Shown here: positions 26,056 to 34,143 of the stretch, one piece after another | Layout: each line of letters starts with the position of its first letter | Position numbering within the stretch: position 1 is the first letter of the stretch | Assembly: GCF_003056725.1 (NCBI RefSeq) | Contig: NZ_QBKZ01000025.1 | Span: 197,512 to 232,215 of the forward strand | Direction: 5' to 3' | DNA length: 34,704 bases | Source: Mangrovicoccus ximenensis | GTDB lineage: Bacteria; Pseudomonadota; Alphaproteobacteria; Rhodobacterales; Rhodobacteraceae | Translations under genes and position numbers: made by a program | The notes under the pieces: model-generated | Told to the model about the DNA's origin: nothing | Seen by the model: only the letters and a program-made list of their open reading frames with translations | The model's database searches: none

Positions 26056-26670
26056 TGTTCCGGGCGCCGGCGGCGGGCAAGGGCCCTCGGGGTCGCCGCG
26101 GTCCTTCAGGAACGGGACGCAGAGCAGGCTCGCCGCGCCGCAGGCGGAGAAGGTCGCGGCCGAGCCGAGCAACGGCAAGGCGGCGAAGCCGGCGAAGATC
26201 GCCCCGAAGATCGCACCGAGCGACCCTGCCGCCAGAACGATGCCGAGCGACGATCCTTCGCGGCCGGGCCGCGCCTCGACGGCGAGCTTGGCGAGGAAGG
26301 GCGTCGGGAAGCTGACCAGAACCGATGCCGGAAAAAAGGCGGCGAGCACCGTGACCAGCATGCCGCCTGTGCCGCGCGCGCCTGCGGCATGCAGGAACGC
26401 CAGGACCGCGGGAGACAGCGCCATCAGCACCGACGTCGCCACCAGGGCCCGGCGGATCCGCAGGAAGGCGGCGCGGCGGTCGCCTTCGGCGGCGAGCCCG
26501 CCGAGCGCATTGCCCAGCGAAAACCCCGCCAGCACGGAAGCGATGACCGCCGTCCAGGTGATCAGCGAGGTGCCGAAGAACGGGGCCAGCACGCGGCCTG
26601 CGGCGATCTCGTAGGTGAGGCCGACGATGGAAAGGACCAGCAGAAGGCCGATCGTGGTCCAGAACCGCAT
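26056..26670 (-). pseudogene. Spermidine-synthase-associated membrane domain protein, truncated
   Basis: About 200 residues with six hydrophobic segments: FWTTIGLLLVLSIVGLTYEIAAGRVLAPFFGTS, WTAVIASVLAGFSLGNALGG, and IVLAAGSLGAIFGAIFAGFAALPLLG. These match the membrane half found in fused MFS/spermidine-synthase-like proteins (the E-I-x-A-G-R-x-L-A-P-x-x-G-x-S-x-x-T-W motif). The Rossmann methyltransferase-like half expected after the last helix is absent; coding character fades around 26060 and the frame continues through spacer DNA to 25714. The ATG at 26668-26670 has GAGGAG upstream. A stand-alone membrane protein with a lost stop is the alternative. Confidence 0.65.
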
Positions 26671-26885
26671 GGGGGTCTCCTCGGACATCCTGGCTTGGCG
26701 CTGGACCGGGCCGCGCTCCGCCGGGGCGGATGGTCCCCGGGGCACCGGAATCCGATCTAGGCGGCAGGACGGGCCGCGGCAAGCCGCCCGCCGCCTTTGA
26801 CGCCGGGCTGCGCCGATGCAGCGCATCCGGATCCGCGACGGGACGGCTACAGTGGGGCCACGCGCAGCAGCCCCGTGGAGACGCC

Positions 26886-27401
26886 ATGTCCGACGCCCCC
26901 GAACAGTCCGCCCCGGCCCTAGAAGGCGAGACCGGCATTCTGGCCCGCCGCCGGATCGAGGCCGGCATCATCGCACCGATCTACGAAGAGCTCTGTGCGC
27001 GGCTGGGCAAGGCGGAGGCCCGGGACATCCTCGGCGCGGCGATCCGCAAGGACGCGCTGCAGGCCGGGCGGGGCTTTGCGGCACGGACCCCCGGCGGCAC
27101 GGATCTGAAGAGCTTCCAGGAGCTCCAGCCGCTCTGGACCCAGGACGACGCGCTGGAGATCGAGGTGGAAGAGGCCGGCGACACGTCCTTCCGCTACCGG
27201 GTGACCCGCTGCCGCTATGCGGAGATGTACCGCGAGATGGGACTCGGCGAGATCGGGCACCTGCTGTCCTGCAACCGCGATTTCGCCTTCCCCGAGGGCT
27301 ATGACCCGGCGATCTCGCTGGACCGGCCGCAGACCCTGATGGAGGGCGCCTCCTGCTGCGTGTTCCGCTACAGCTATGATCCCGGGACCGGTGCGGCGTG
27401 A
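26886..27401 (+). CDS. L-2-amino-thiazoline-4-carboxylate hydrolase-like protein
   Basis: 171-residue protein of the ATC hydrolase family, whose founding Pseudomonas member opens the thiazoline ring of L-2-amino-thiazoline-4-carboxylate on the way to L-cysteine. Visible features are RIEAGIIAPIYEELCARLGKAEARDILGAAI, the LWTQDDALEIEVEE segment, the RVTRCRYAEMYREMGLGEIGHLLSCNRDF block with a conserved Cys, and ISLDRPQTLMEGASCCVFRY. No carbamoyl-cysteine hydrolase partner is nearby, so the cysteine route is not supported by context; many family members are of unknown substrate. ATG 26886 has GGAG upstream. It ends 13 bp from the convergent cutA. Confidence 0.82.
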   Translation: MSDAPEQSAPALEGETGILARRRIEAGIIAPIYEELCARLGKAEARDILGAAIRKDALQAGRGFAARTPGGTDLKSFQELQPLWTQDDALEIEVEEAGDTSFRYRVTRCRYAEMYREMGLGEIGHLLSCNRDFAFPEGYDPAISLDRPQTLMEGASCCVFRYSYDPGTGAA

Positions 27402-27414
27402 CGGAAGGCCGGCA

Positions 27415-27744
27415 TCACGCGGCGCCGTCCGGCGCCTTCGTCTCCGCGAAAATCCAGTCGATGTAGTCCTGGTTGGCAGCCGCCACGTCGAGACAGAGGA
27501 TGGCGGGCGTTTCATAGGGGTGGAGCGCGGCTGCGGCGGCCGCGGCCTCGGCGAAAAGCGCCTTGCGGGTTTTCACGAGAAGCGGCACTTCCTCCGCCTC
27601 GACCACCTCTCCCTTCCAGAAGTACCGGCTGGAGATCCGGGGATAGCGGTTCGAGCAGGCCACCAGGCGCTGCTCCATGAGGCCGCGTGCCAGCTGGTCC
27701 GCGGCGTCCTCCGAGGGACAGTTGATCCAGATCTCGACAATCAT
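27415..27744 (-). CDS. cutA: CutA family divalent-cation tolerance protein
   Basis: 109-residue trimeric ferredoxin-like protein: INCPSEDAADQLARGLMEQRLVACSNRYP, then SRYFWKGEVVEAEEVPLLVKTRKALF, then HPYETPAILCLDV and YIDWIFAET. All are standard CutA blocks. The family was named for copper tolerance in E. coli, but its physiological role is unsettled. ATG 27742-27744; length complete. It is convergent with the hydrolase gene, 13 bp away. Confidence 0.92.
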   Translation of the reverse strand: MIVEIWINCPSEDAADQLARGLMEQRLVACSNRYPRISSRYFWKGEVVEAEEVPLLVKTRKALFAEAAAAAAALHPYETPAILCLDVAAANQDYIDWIFAETKAPDGAA

Positions 27745-28383
27745 GGCGCCAGGGTCGCATGTTTTGAGCGGGCCGGGCAAGGCAGCTCTGACCGGAAGGC
27801 CGCCGCGGCCGGTGCCGGAGGCGCGGCAGGGCGCCATTGCCCGGCACGGGGAACGTCCCGGCCGGGGCTGGCCGATGTGCTGCTGCCGAGCCGGGGAGGC
27901 GCAGGTCCCGTCCGGCCCTGCACCGCCGCTCGGTCGGCGGCGCGCCGTGTCGGACCTCCAGCCGCTGGAGAGGGGCATCATCGACCGTCCGGCAAGAGGG
28001 CAGGCCAGGCTTCGCCGCGCCATTGATCGGGCTGCAAAAGGATGAGACTTCGCGGTGCATGGCGGCTGCCCCTCCGTTCTGCCGTGTTCCCTGATGCCGG
28101 ACCCGCCGCACGGGTCCCGATTGCGGGTTCTCTGGCGGGCCCGGCCTCCGGAAATGGCCTGCCGGACCGCGAAGCGGCGCGAATCGCCGGATCGCCATGC
28201 AGCGCGGCCACCCGCTTTCCGGGGCACGCCGGAGGAGAGAGGACGCAGCCGCTCCGTCCGCCATGCAGGACCGCCGGATGCGGGTCTGCGCAGGAGGACG
28301 GCTGGTTCAGGGACTGCGTTCCGGGGCAGCGGCCGTCGAGGGGCTCCGCAGGCTGGCGGCGCGGCATCGCTCTCCTGTCACCG
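27745..28383. other. Gene-free spacer, about 640 bp
   Basis: Between the cutA start and the 3' end of the amine oxidase gene I see no supported gene on either strand; only GC-rich, motif-free open frames. The part next to 27745 should contain the cutA promoter, but no clear -35/-10 pair stands out. Confidence 0.5.
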
Positions 28384-30027
28384 TCATTCGGGCAGCGCGA
28401 CCGGCCCCCGCTCCGCCCAGAGGTCGCCGGGGCCGGGATTCTCCGCCGGGCTCGCGCCGCCCAGATGCGCCATGATCCCCCAGACCGCGTTCAGCGCCGT
28501 CTGAACCGCGCCCTCGACCCAGGCCGGGGTCCAGCTGACGCCGTCGCCCGCAAGGAACAGGCCGCGCTCGGCATCGGGCAGGTCCCCTTGCATGAAATGG
28601 CCGTAGATGCGGTGGTTGTAGCGGTAATGGCCGGGCAGCGCCCCCTTGAAGGCGCCGAGGAAATCGGCATCCGCCTCCCAGCTGACGCAGATCGGACGGC
28701 CGCGGATATGCGCGGCGATGTCTACGCCGGGATAGATCTTGGCCAGCGCCTTCAGTGCCAGCTCGACCCGCTTCTCGTCCGGCAAGGGCAGCACCTTCAG
28801 CGCGTCGGTCATCCAGGAGTAGCTGAGGCAGATCACCCCGGGCCGGTCCGGGCCGTTGTCGAAGAAATAGGTGCCGCGGGTCAGCCGGTCGGTCAGCGTC
28901 ATCGACATCGCAGGCCGGCCGGTCGCCGGGTCGATGTCCTTCCAGAACGGCCGGTCGACCATCACGAAGGTCTTCGCCGCCTGCATGTAGCGTGTCCGGT
29001 CGAGCGCCATCCACATCTTCTGGCCGAAAAGCTCCTCCTCGGTGTCGATCGCGGTGGTCAAGAGATGCGTCTGGCAGGTCGCCAGCACCGCCGGATAGGC
29101 CGCCTCGTTGCCCCATTGGTCGGTGACCGCGATCATCCCGCCCGCGCGGTGCAGCCGTGCGACGCGGCTGCGGGTTGCGCCGCCGTTCAGCGCGGCCAGC
29201 GTCGTGCCTTCCGGCCAGTGGGCGCAGTCCGGCGCGGCCTGCCAGAGCCGGTGCAGCACCTGCTCCACCCCGCCCACGACGAAGCGCTGGTCGTCGTCGA
29301 GGCCCAGCAGGTTGACCCGCAGGATCTCCAGCATCGAGTTGGGGAAATCGCTGTCCCAGCCGCCGGTGCCGAAGCCGACCTGGCCGAACACCTCGCGGGC
29401 GCGGAAGCCGAGCGACTGGAAAGCCCGCGACCCGGCGATGAAATCGTAGAAGGTGCGCTCGTCCCAGAGCTTCACCAGCGGGTCCCAGATCGCCTTGATC
29501 CGGGCGACGTCGCGGGCGCGCACTGCGGCCTGCAGTTCGGGGAAGGCGGCCTGCTCGTCCAGCGCGGCGTCATAGGCTTCGGCGATGCCGGCATAAAGGG
29601 GCGGCAGGTCCGACAGCTTGCGGGCGAAATGGGTCTCGCCCTCGAGGTCGATCACGGTCGAGCCGGCCGCCGGGCTCAGCGGGTTCGGGAAGGGCCGGGT
29701 CTCGCAGCCGGCCAGCCCGAGATAATGGTAGAATCCCTTCGATGAGACCGGAAAGCGCATGCCGCCAAGTTCCGCGACGATGCCGTCCGACCCCTCGAAG
29801 GTCTCCGAGCGCAGCCGGCCGCCGAACTTGCCGGATTCGTAAATCACCGGGCGGAGGCCGAGCTTCATCAGCTCGTAGGCCGCTATGATCCCCGCCGCCC
29901 CTGCCCCGATCACCGCGACCGGGGTTCCGGCCATGTCGCGCGGCAGCTGCCCCAGCCCGGCGGGATGCGAGATCCAGCCCTGGTAATCGAAGGGGAAATC
30001 GGGACCGAAGGCGGAGAGATCGGACAT
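28384..30027 (-). CDS. Flavin monoamine oxidase / tryptophan 2-monooxygenase-like
   Basis: 547-residue FAD-dependent amine oxidase. The dinucleotide fold is at 37-64 (VAVIGAGAAGIIAAYELMKLGLRPVIYE) with GAGAAG at 41-46, and GGR at 69-71 is the second contact. The LGGMRFPVSSKGFYHY segment matches the substrate-side loop of tryptophan 2-monooxygenase/L-amino-acid-oxidase relatives. The C-terminal FAD motif is FLAGDGVSWTPAWVEGAVQTALNAV. Oxidative deamination or decarboxylation of an aromatic or basic amino acid is likely, but the substrate cannot be read from sequence. The start ATG 30025-30027 has GGAAAGGAA upstream and lies 21 bp after a permease remnant, so they formed an operon near an AraC gene. 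Confidence 0.88.
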   Translation of the reverse strand: MSDLSAFGPDFPFDYQGWISHPAGLGQLPRDMAGTPVAVIGAGAAGIIAAYELMKLGLRPVIYESGKFGGRLRSETFEGSDGIVAELGGMRFPVSSKGFYHYLGLAGCETRPFPNPLSPAAGSTVIDLEGETHFARKLSDLPPLYAGIAEAYDAALDEQAAFPELQAAVRARDVARIKAIWDPLVKLWDERTFYDFIAGSRAFQSLGFRAREVFGQVGFGTGGWDSDFPNSMLEILRVNLLGLDDDQRFVVGGVEQVLHRLWQAAPDCAHWPEGTTLAALNGGATRSRVARLHRAGGMIAVTDQWGNEAAYPAVLATCQTHLLTTAIDTEEELFGQKMWMALDRTRYMQAAKTFVMVDRPFWKDIDPATGRPAMSMTLTDRLTRGTYFFDNGPDRPGVICLSYSWMTDALKVLPLPDEKRVELALKALAKIYPGVDIAAHIRGRPICVSWEADADFLGAFKGALPGHYRYNHRIYGHFMQGDLPDAERGLFLAGDGVSWTPAWVEGAVQTALNAVWGIMAHLGGASPAENPGPGDLWAERGPVALPE

Positions 30028-30047
30028 GGCAGGTTCCTTTCCGGGGC

Positions 30048-30512
30048 TCAGATGCCGAGCCGGTAGACGGCGGTGATCAGGAGCGCGCCGCAGGCCGTCA
30101 CGGCCAGCGCGAAGCGCAGGTTCCAGCGATGGGCGACGCGGGACGGCGGAACGCCGCAGAGCCGCCCGGTGATCAGCGACATGGCGCTGATCGGGTTGAC
30201 GCAGATCGCCACCGCCCAGCCGATGCAGAGCGCGAGACCGAGCGCGGTGGCATGGTCCTGTCCCAGCGCGGTCGGCGCCAGAACCTGCGCGGCCATCACA
30301 ACGAAGATGCTGTTCGGCAGGTAGAGCGCGGCGGCGAGCGGGATTGCGGCGAAGGCGGCCAGCAGCACCGGCAGCGAGGCGAAGCCCGCCGACATGAGCA
30401 CCGGCCAGATCGGGCTGGCCTGGACTGCCGCCGACAGAGCCGCGCCGATCACGTTGGCGGCAAGGAAGAGCGCGCTTTCCGAGCGCAGGTCGCCGAGCCT
30501 GATGCGCGCGGC
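30048..30512 (-). pseudogene. Integral membrane transporter, C-terminal fragment
   Basis: About 154 residues with four to five hydrophobic helices: ESALFLAANVIGAALSAAV, VLMSAGFASLPVLLAAFAAIPLAAALYLPNSIFVV, ALGLALCIGWAVAICVNPISAMSLI, and NLRFALAVTACGALLITAVY. A start is missing; upstream of about 30512 the DNA becomes the AraC gene on the other strand. The sequence resembles the end of a permease, but I do not recognise the family. Its operon with the amine oxidase suggests uptake of that enzyme's substrate. Confidence 0.65.
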
Positions 30513-30906
30513 GGCACAGCCGGGCGAACCGGCGCTGGCGGCCGGGGACCGCGACTATGCGCTGGTCTGCCGCTTCCGCGAGGCGCTGGAGGACGGGTTC
30601 CGCACCAACCGCTCGATCGCCGATTATGCCCGTGCGCTCGGCGTCACCACCCACCGGCTGAACCAGGCCTGCCGCACGCGGGCGGGCAAGTCGCCCTCGG
30701 GCCTCCTGCACGAGCGCACCATCGTCGAGGCCAAGCGCTATCTGGTCTATCTCGACCGCTCTGTCGCCGAGATCGGCTACGAGCTCGGCTTCGAGGATCC
30801 GGCCTATTTCAGCCGCTACTTCACCCGCCGGGTCGGGACCACCCCGGGCAGCTACCGCCGCCGCATGACCGGAAGCCAGGACGGCGCCGCCGCGGATATG
30901 CAATAG
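30513..30906 (+). pseudogene. AraC family regulator, C-terminal DNA-binding domain only
   Basis: About 130 residues covering a complete AraC/XylS DNA-binding domain: two helix-turn-helix units, the first at SIADYARALGVTTHRLNQACRTRAG and the second at SVAEIGYELGFEDPAYFSRYFTRRVGTTPGSYRRR. The family signature is intact. The N-terminal cupin-like effector domain and the start codon are lost at the head-to-head junction with the permease. It stops at TAG 30904-30906, 73 bp before the NIPSNAP gene. It probably controlled the divergent permease/amine oxidase operon. Confidence 0.82.
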
Positions 30907-30979
30907 GAACCGCCAAAGCTGCAATGAGCCGCCTGCCGCCGACCGCTAGAACCGGGGGACATCCAAGGAGGACAAGGCG

Positions 30980-31440
30980 ATGTTCCATGAATTGCGGGTC
31001 TATGACCTCGTGCCCGGCAAGGCCCCGGACTATCTGGAGCTGTTCCGCACGAAAGGCGTGCAGCATGTCACGCGGCACCTGCCGATGGCGGGCTATTGGC
31101 TGAGCGATACCGGCGCGCTGAACCGCATCTACCATCTGTGGATCTATGCCTCGCTGGAGGAGCGCGCCGCGGCACGTGCCGGGCTGGGCGGCGACCGCGA
31201 CTGGAACGACGGCTTCGTGCCCGAGGGCTTTCCGCTGATCCTCAGCCAGGAGAACATGCTGATGCGCTGCCTCGTCTCGTCACCGCTTCTCGACCGGGTC
31301 GCGGCCGCGCGGAAGGACCGCCACGGGCCGCAGCCTGCGGGCGAGCCGGTCTTCGGGCCGCGGCTGCTGACGCTCGTCGAAGGCGAGGCGAGCGGCATGG
31401 CCGCAGTGCTTTCCGCTGACGGAACGGAGATGGCGCGGCC
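30980..31440 (+). pseudogene. NIPSNAP family protein, C-terminus missing
   Basis: About 150 residues of a NIPSNAP/dimeric alpha-beta barrel protein: FHELRVYDLVPGKAPDYLELF, RHLPMAGYWLSDTGALNRIYHLWIY, SLEERAAARAGLGGDRDWN and the second half FGPRLLTLVEGEA. An excellent AAGGAGG site lies eight bases before ATG 30980. Relatives of this longer type run to about 200 residues; here the frame continues through the antisense of the neighbouring gene to 31855, so the real end was lost at about 31440. A weak 5-bp stem (GCTTG/CAAGC, 31456-31469) separates it from the convergent gene. Members are often near oxidoreductases; function unknown. Confidence 0.7.
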
Positions 31441-31493
31441 AGCTTGCCGGCCCTTGCTTGGGGGCAAGCCGCGTCAGCGGCCCGCCTCCGGGG

Positions 31494-31832
31494 TCAGCGG
31501 CAGACCTTCTGCGCGGTCTGGCCGAACACCCTGTAGCGGCGCCAGAAATCCTCGTGGTTCGAGCGGTCGGACTGGCGGATGTCCTGGGCCATCTGCGGAT
31601 CGCGGAAGAACTTGGCGGCGAGGCGCTGGTCCGAGCCGGTCAGGGTCTGGTCGGCGACCCGCTGGATGCAGTTGCACAGCGGTGCCGATGCGGCGGAGCG
31701 CTCGGATTTCAGGCAGGCACGCTCGATGCGTGCGGCCTCGGCGGCGGGGGCGGACAACAGGAACGCGGCGGCTATCAGGGCGCCAGCACGGGCCGCAGCG
31801 GCGGTCCGGATCGGGGTCTTCGCGGGTGACAT
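31494..31832 (-). CDS. Small secreted protein with Cys pair, function unknown
   Basis: 112-residue protein with a signal peptide (about 1-33, ending AAEAA). The mature part has three or four cysteines (ERACLKSE, PLCNCIQ and terminal KVCR) and a conserved-looking middle, LTGSDQRLAAKFFRDPQMAQDIRQSD, followed by FWRRYRVFG. Similar small proteins are widespread in Rhodobacteraceae, where databases sometimes carry the poorly supported label arginine transporter. I do not assign a function. The start ATG is at 31830-31832, and the AT-rich 50 bp upstream (31840-31890) should contain its promoter. Intact. Confidence 0.75.
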   Translation of the reverse strand: MSPAKTPIRTAAAARAGALIAAAFLLSAPAAEAARIERACLKSERSAASAPLCNCIQRVADQTLTGSDQRLAAKFFRDPQMAQDIRQSDRSNHEDFWRRYRVFGQTAQKVCR

Positions 31833-31931
31833 GCTCTGCCTCGGATTTTTATTGAGTCTTGTTCCGCAAGGTTAGGAAAATCCCGATGTTTCGGCAAGAG
31901 CCGGGGCAGGGCCGCGCCGCAGCCCTGCGGA

Positions 31932-32389
31932 TCAAAACGGCGAGATCGAGGCGCCCTGCGAAATCAGGAGCTTGCGGGCGGCCGAGGCGGAACGGATGGC
32001 GTCCTCATTGTCGCGGTAGTACCAGAGGGCTTCCACGGCGCGCGCGCTGTCCCAGCTGCCGGGCGTGCCGTCGCTGCCAATGATCCGGCTCCGCTTGGCG
32101 ATGCAGTCGGCACGGGCGCATTCCAGCGCGAGAGACCAGAGCTCGGTCGTCCCTGCCGGGCGGCGCAGGACGGTGAGCCGTTCGTAGTCGAGCGCCTTCG
32201 GGTCGAGAGAATAGCAGGTCTGGACGCGGTCCCCCAGATGGTTCCTGACCTCTCCGCACCAGGACCAGGTGTCTCCGAGTTCCACCTCCGAGGGGGTCCA
32301 GATGGCGCGCCCGCCGCCCCCCGACAGCGGGACCGCGGCGATGCGCGACGCCAGGAACCGGGCGGCGGCCTGGTCGGCGCCTGCGGCGG
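31932..32389 (-). pseudogene. Unidentified protein, C-terminal fragment
   Basis: About 150 C-terminal residues in one frame: GADQAAARFLASRIAAVPLSG, SEVELGDTWSWCGEVRNHLGDRVQTCYSLD, WSLALECARADCIAKRSRIIG, and ALWYYRDNEDAIRSASAARKLL. The composition and evenly spaced Cys/Trp suggest a genuine exported-type domain, but I do not recognise the family. The 5' part is gone: at about 32390 it is joined, out of frame, to the interior of ybgC. Confidence 0.5.
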
Positions 32390-32683
32390 AACGCGGCGCA
32401 CCGTCTGGTCGAGCACCAGCCGCACGCCCGTCGCCGAGACCACCGCAGTCCCGACCTCGAGCCGCTCCTCGAAGCGAGCGGGCTTCAGGAACTCGGCGCC
32501 GATCCGGCGCACCACGAAGACCGTGCCCGCCTCGCGCAGCGCCAGCTGGTCGAGCCCGAGGCTGCGCACGAAGGCGCTGCGGGCGCGCTCGATGAATTTC
32601 AGGTAATTCGCGTGATAGACGATGCCGCCCATGTCGGTGTCCTCGTAGAACACCTCGGTCTCGAAGACATGCCGGACGCTCAC
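32390..32683 (-). pseudogene. ybgC: Tol-Pal-associated acyl-CoA thioesterase YbgC, truncated
   Basis: The first ~98 of about 135 residues of a hot-dog-fold thioesterase. The catalytic motif FYEDTDMGGIVYHANYLKFIERAR holds Asp17 and His24. FVVRRIGAEFLKPARFEERLEV and VLDQTVRR follow. The last strand(s) are missing. The GTG start at 32681-32683 overlaps the stop of the upstream gene (GTGA). In Rhodobacteraceae ybgC is followed by tolQRAB-pal, none of which is present, so the whole cluster downstream was cut away at 32390. Confidence 0.82.
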
Positions 32684-33311
32684 CCCCGTGCCGCCCGCGC
32701 GAAGAGCCGCAGCGCATGCGACGGATCCGCCGCCGAGGCGGGCAGCACCGGGTCATAGGCCGCGCGCAACACCAGCGCGATCTCCGGGCGCAGCACCGGA
32801 CGGCCATCCGGCAGCAGCGCCAGCGGGCTCTCTGCGGCAAAGGCCGTGTCCGACCACAGGAGCGCCACCTGCACCGCCTGCCCCAGCGCCAGAACCTCGG
32901 CCGGCTGCGCCGCCATCGCCGCGTCCATCCGCACGAAGGCGAAGCAGGCACGGATCGCCCCGTCCGCATCGAAGCGGAACGCCCGGTACTGGGTCGCCCC
33001 CGAAGCCGAGAGCCGCGCCACCAGCGCCGCCAGATCCGGCACCAGCCGGTCCAGATCCGGCACCGACAGCAGCTCTTCCCAGTCGCGGAAGAAGAACAGC
33101 ATCAGGTTGGCGCCCAGCTCCGGATCGGTCTCGGCCAAGCCGGGCCCGGCGAGCTGCGCCACCGCCTCGATGCGCCCTTGATGGTGGAGAGCGTCGCGTC
33201 CTCCACCCCGAAGACGATCGGCGCGAAAGGCCGGCCCCAGCGGGCACAGAGATAGCTTCCGTCGGAACGGGTGAAGAGGCGGGTCACGTCATCGGGCGTC
33301 ATCGCAGTCAT
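32680..33311 (-). pseudogene. Conserved protein upstream of ybgC, single frameshift
   Basis: Two adjacent frames make one protein of about 210 residues. The first part (from ATG about 33311) reads [25 protein letters not shown], then VFGVEDATLSTIKG. The second part reads IEAVAQLAGPGLAETDPELGANLMLFFFRDWEELL and continues to the stop at 32680-32682. The break is at about 33172, where one base appears to be missing between GGC-GC and ATCGAGG. The family is conserved before ybgC in relatives but has no assigned function. A single-base loss with both sides otherwise well conserved looks like a sequencing error or a very recent mutation. Confidence 0.7.
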
Positions 33312-33326
33312 GCGCCGGGTTCTGCG

Positions 33327-33474
33327 TCAGCCCCCGCCCGGATGCAAGGCCCGCGCGCCGGTCCAGCCGAGCGCCCGCGCCAGATGCGCCCGCGCCTCCT
33401 CCTCGACGATCCGCCCATGGGCCAGCACGATGCGCTGCGTCGGCCAGCCGAGGATCCGCTCCCATGCCGCACCA
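33327..33474 (-). pseudogene. DUF4336-like protein, C-terminal remnant
   Basis: About 48 residues, [36 protein letters not shown] and a short tail, resemble the end of DUF4336/metallo-beta-lactamase-like proteins (the I-V-x-A-H-G strand-loop). The stop lies about 15 bp before the start region of the next gene on the same strand. Everything upstream is replaced at about 33475 by sequence belonging to the PPK2 side. Confidence 0.45.
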
Positions 33475-33475
33475 T

Positions 33476-33568
33476 TCCGCCCCCGGCGCGGTGCTGGCCG
33501 CGATCGGCCGCGCCGCCCGACGCGCAGGCTGGCGTCCCGCCTCCGGCTCGGGCAATGTGGCGCCATGA
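33476..33568 (+). pseudogene. Possible C-terminal remnant overlapping the PPK2 start
   Basis: One frame reads [21 protein letters not shown] and ends in a TGA that overlaps the PPK2 ATG (ATGA), the same coupling style seen elsewhere in the window. That suggests the last ~30 residues of an upstream co-transcribed gene. Too short to identify; could be chance. Confidence 0.3.
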
Positions 33569-34143
33569 CAAAGACAGACCTGCCCTTCGGCGGCCAGATC
33601 AGCCGCTATTACGAGAAGGACGCCCCCGAAGAGGTCCGCAAGGCCATCGCCGGGGCCTCCAAGGACGACATTCTCGGCGAGAACTATCCCTATCCCGAGC
33701 GGATGCCGGGAAGGCTCTACGAGAAGGAGCTCTACAAGCTGCAGATAGAGCTGGCGAAATTCCAGACCCATGTGCAGCGCCACGGCACCCGCGTGGTGGT
33801 GCTGTTCGAGGGGCGCGACGCGGCCGGCAAGGGCGGCACGATCAAGCGCTTCCGCGAGAACATGAACCCGCGCGTCGCCCGCGTGGTCGCGCTTCCCGCG
33901 CCGAACGAGCGCGAGAAGAGCCAGTTCTACCTGCAGCGCTACATGTCCCACCTGCCCGCGGCGGGCGAGATCGCGCTGTTCGACCGCTCCTGGTACAACC
34001 GCGGCGTGGTGGAGAAGGTCTTCGGCTTCTGCTCGCCCGAGGAGCGCGCCCGCTTCTTCCGGCTCTGCCCCGGCTTCGAGACCGCGATGATCGAGGACGG
34101 CATCCATCTGGTGAAGTTCTGGCTGACCGTCAGCCGCCCCGAG
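33565..34143 (+). pseudogene. ppk2: Polyphosphate kinase 2, C-terminus missing
   Basis: About 193 of roughly 300 residues of a PPK2-family kinase, which uses polyphosphate to phosphorylate nucleotides (or the reverse). The PPK2 core begins [17 protein letters not shown]. Walker [10 protein letters not shown] is at 83-91, [31 protein letters not shown] follows, and the Walker B/Asp motif FDRSWYNRG is at 139-147. The protein breaks at [12 protein letters not shown], just before the lid helix (E-Q-x-x-R-F) that closes over polyphosphate, and stops at 34149 after two foreign codons. ATG 33565. Without the lid it should be inactive. Confidence 0.87.

Noticed and set aside
21387..28383. CRISPR array or tandem repeats in the spacers
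   Set aside because: No regularly spaced direct repeats were found; only frequent short GGCC/CCGG palindromes expected from base composition.
28042..29745. Rightward open frame opposite the amine oxidase
   Set aside because: Typical high-G+C antisense shadow; its first 340 bases lie in the spacer but also show no motif.
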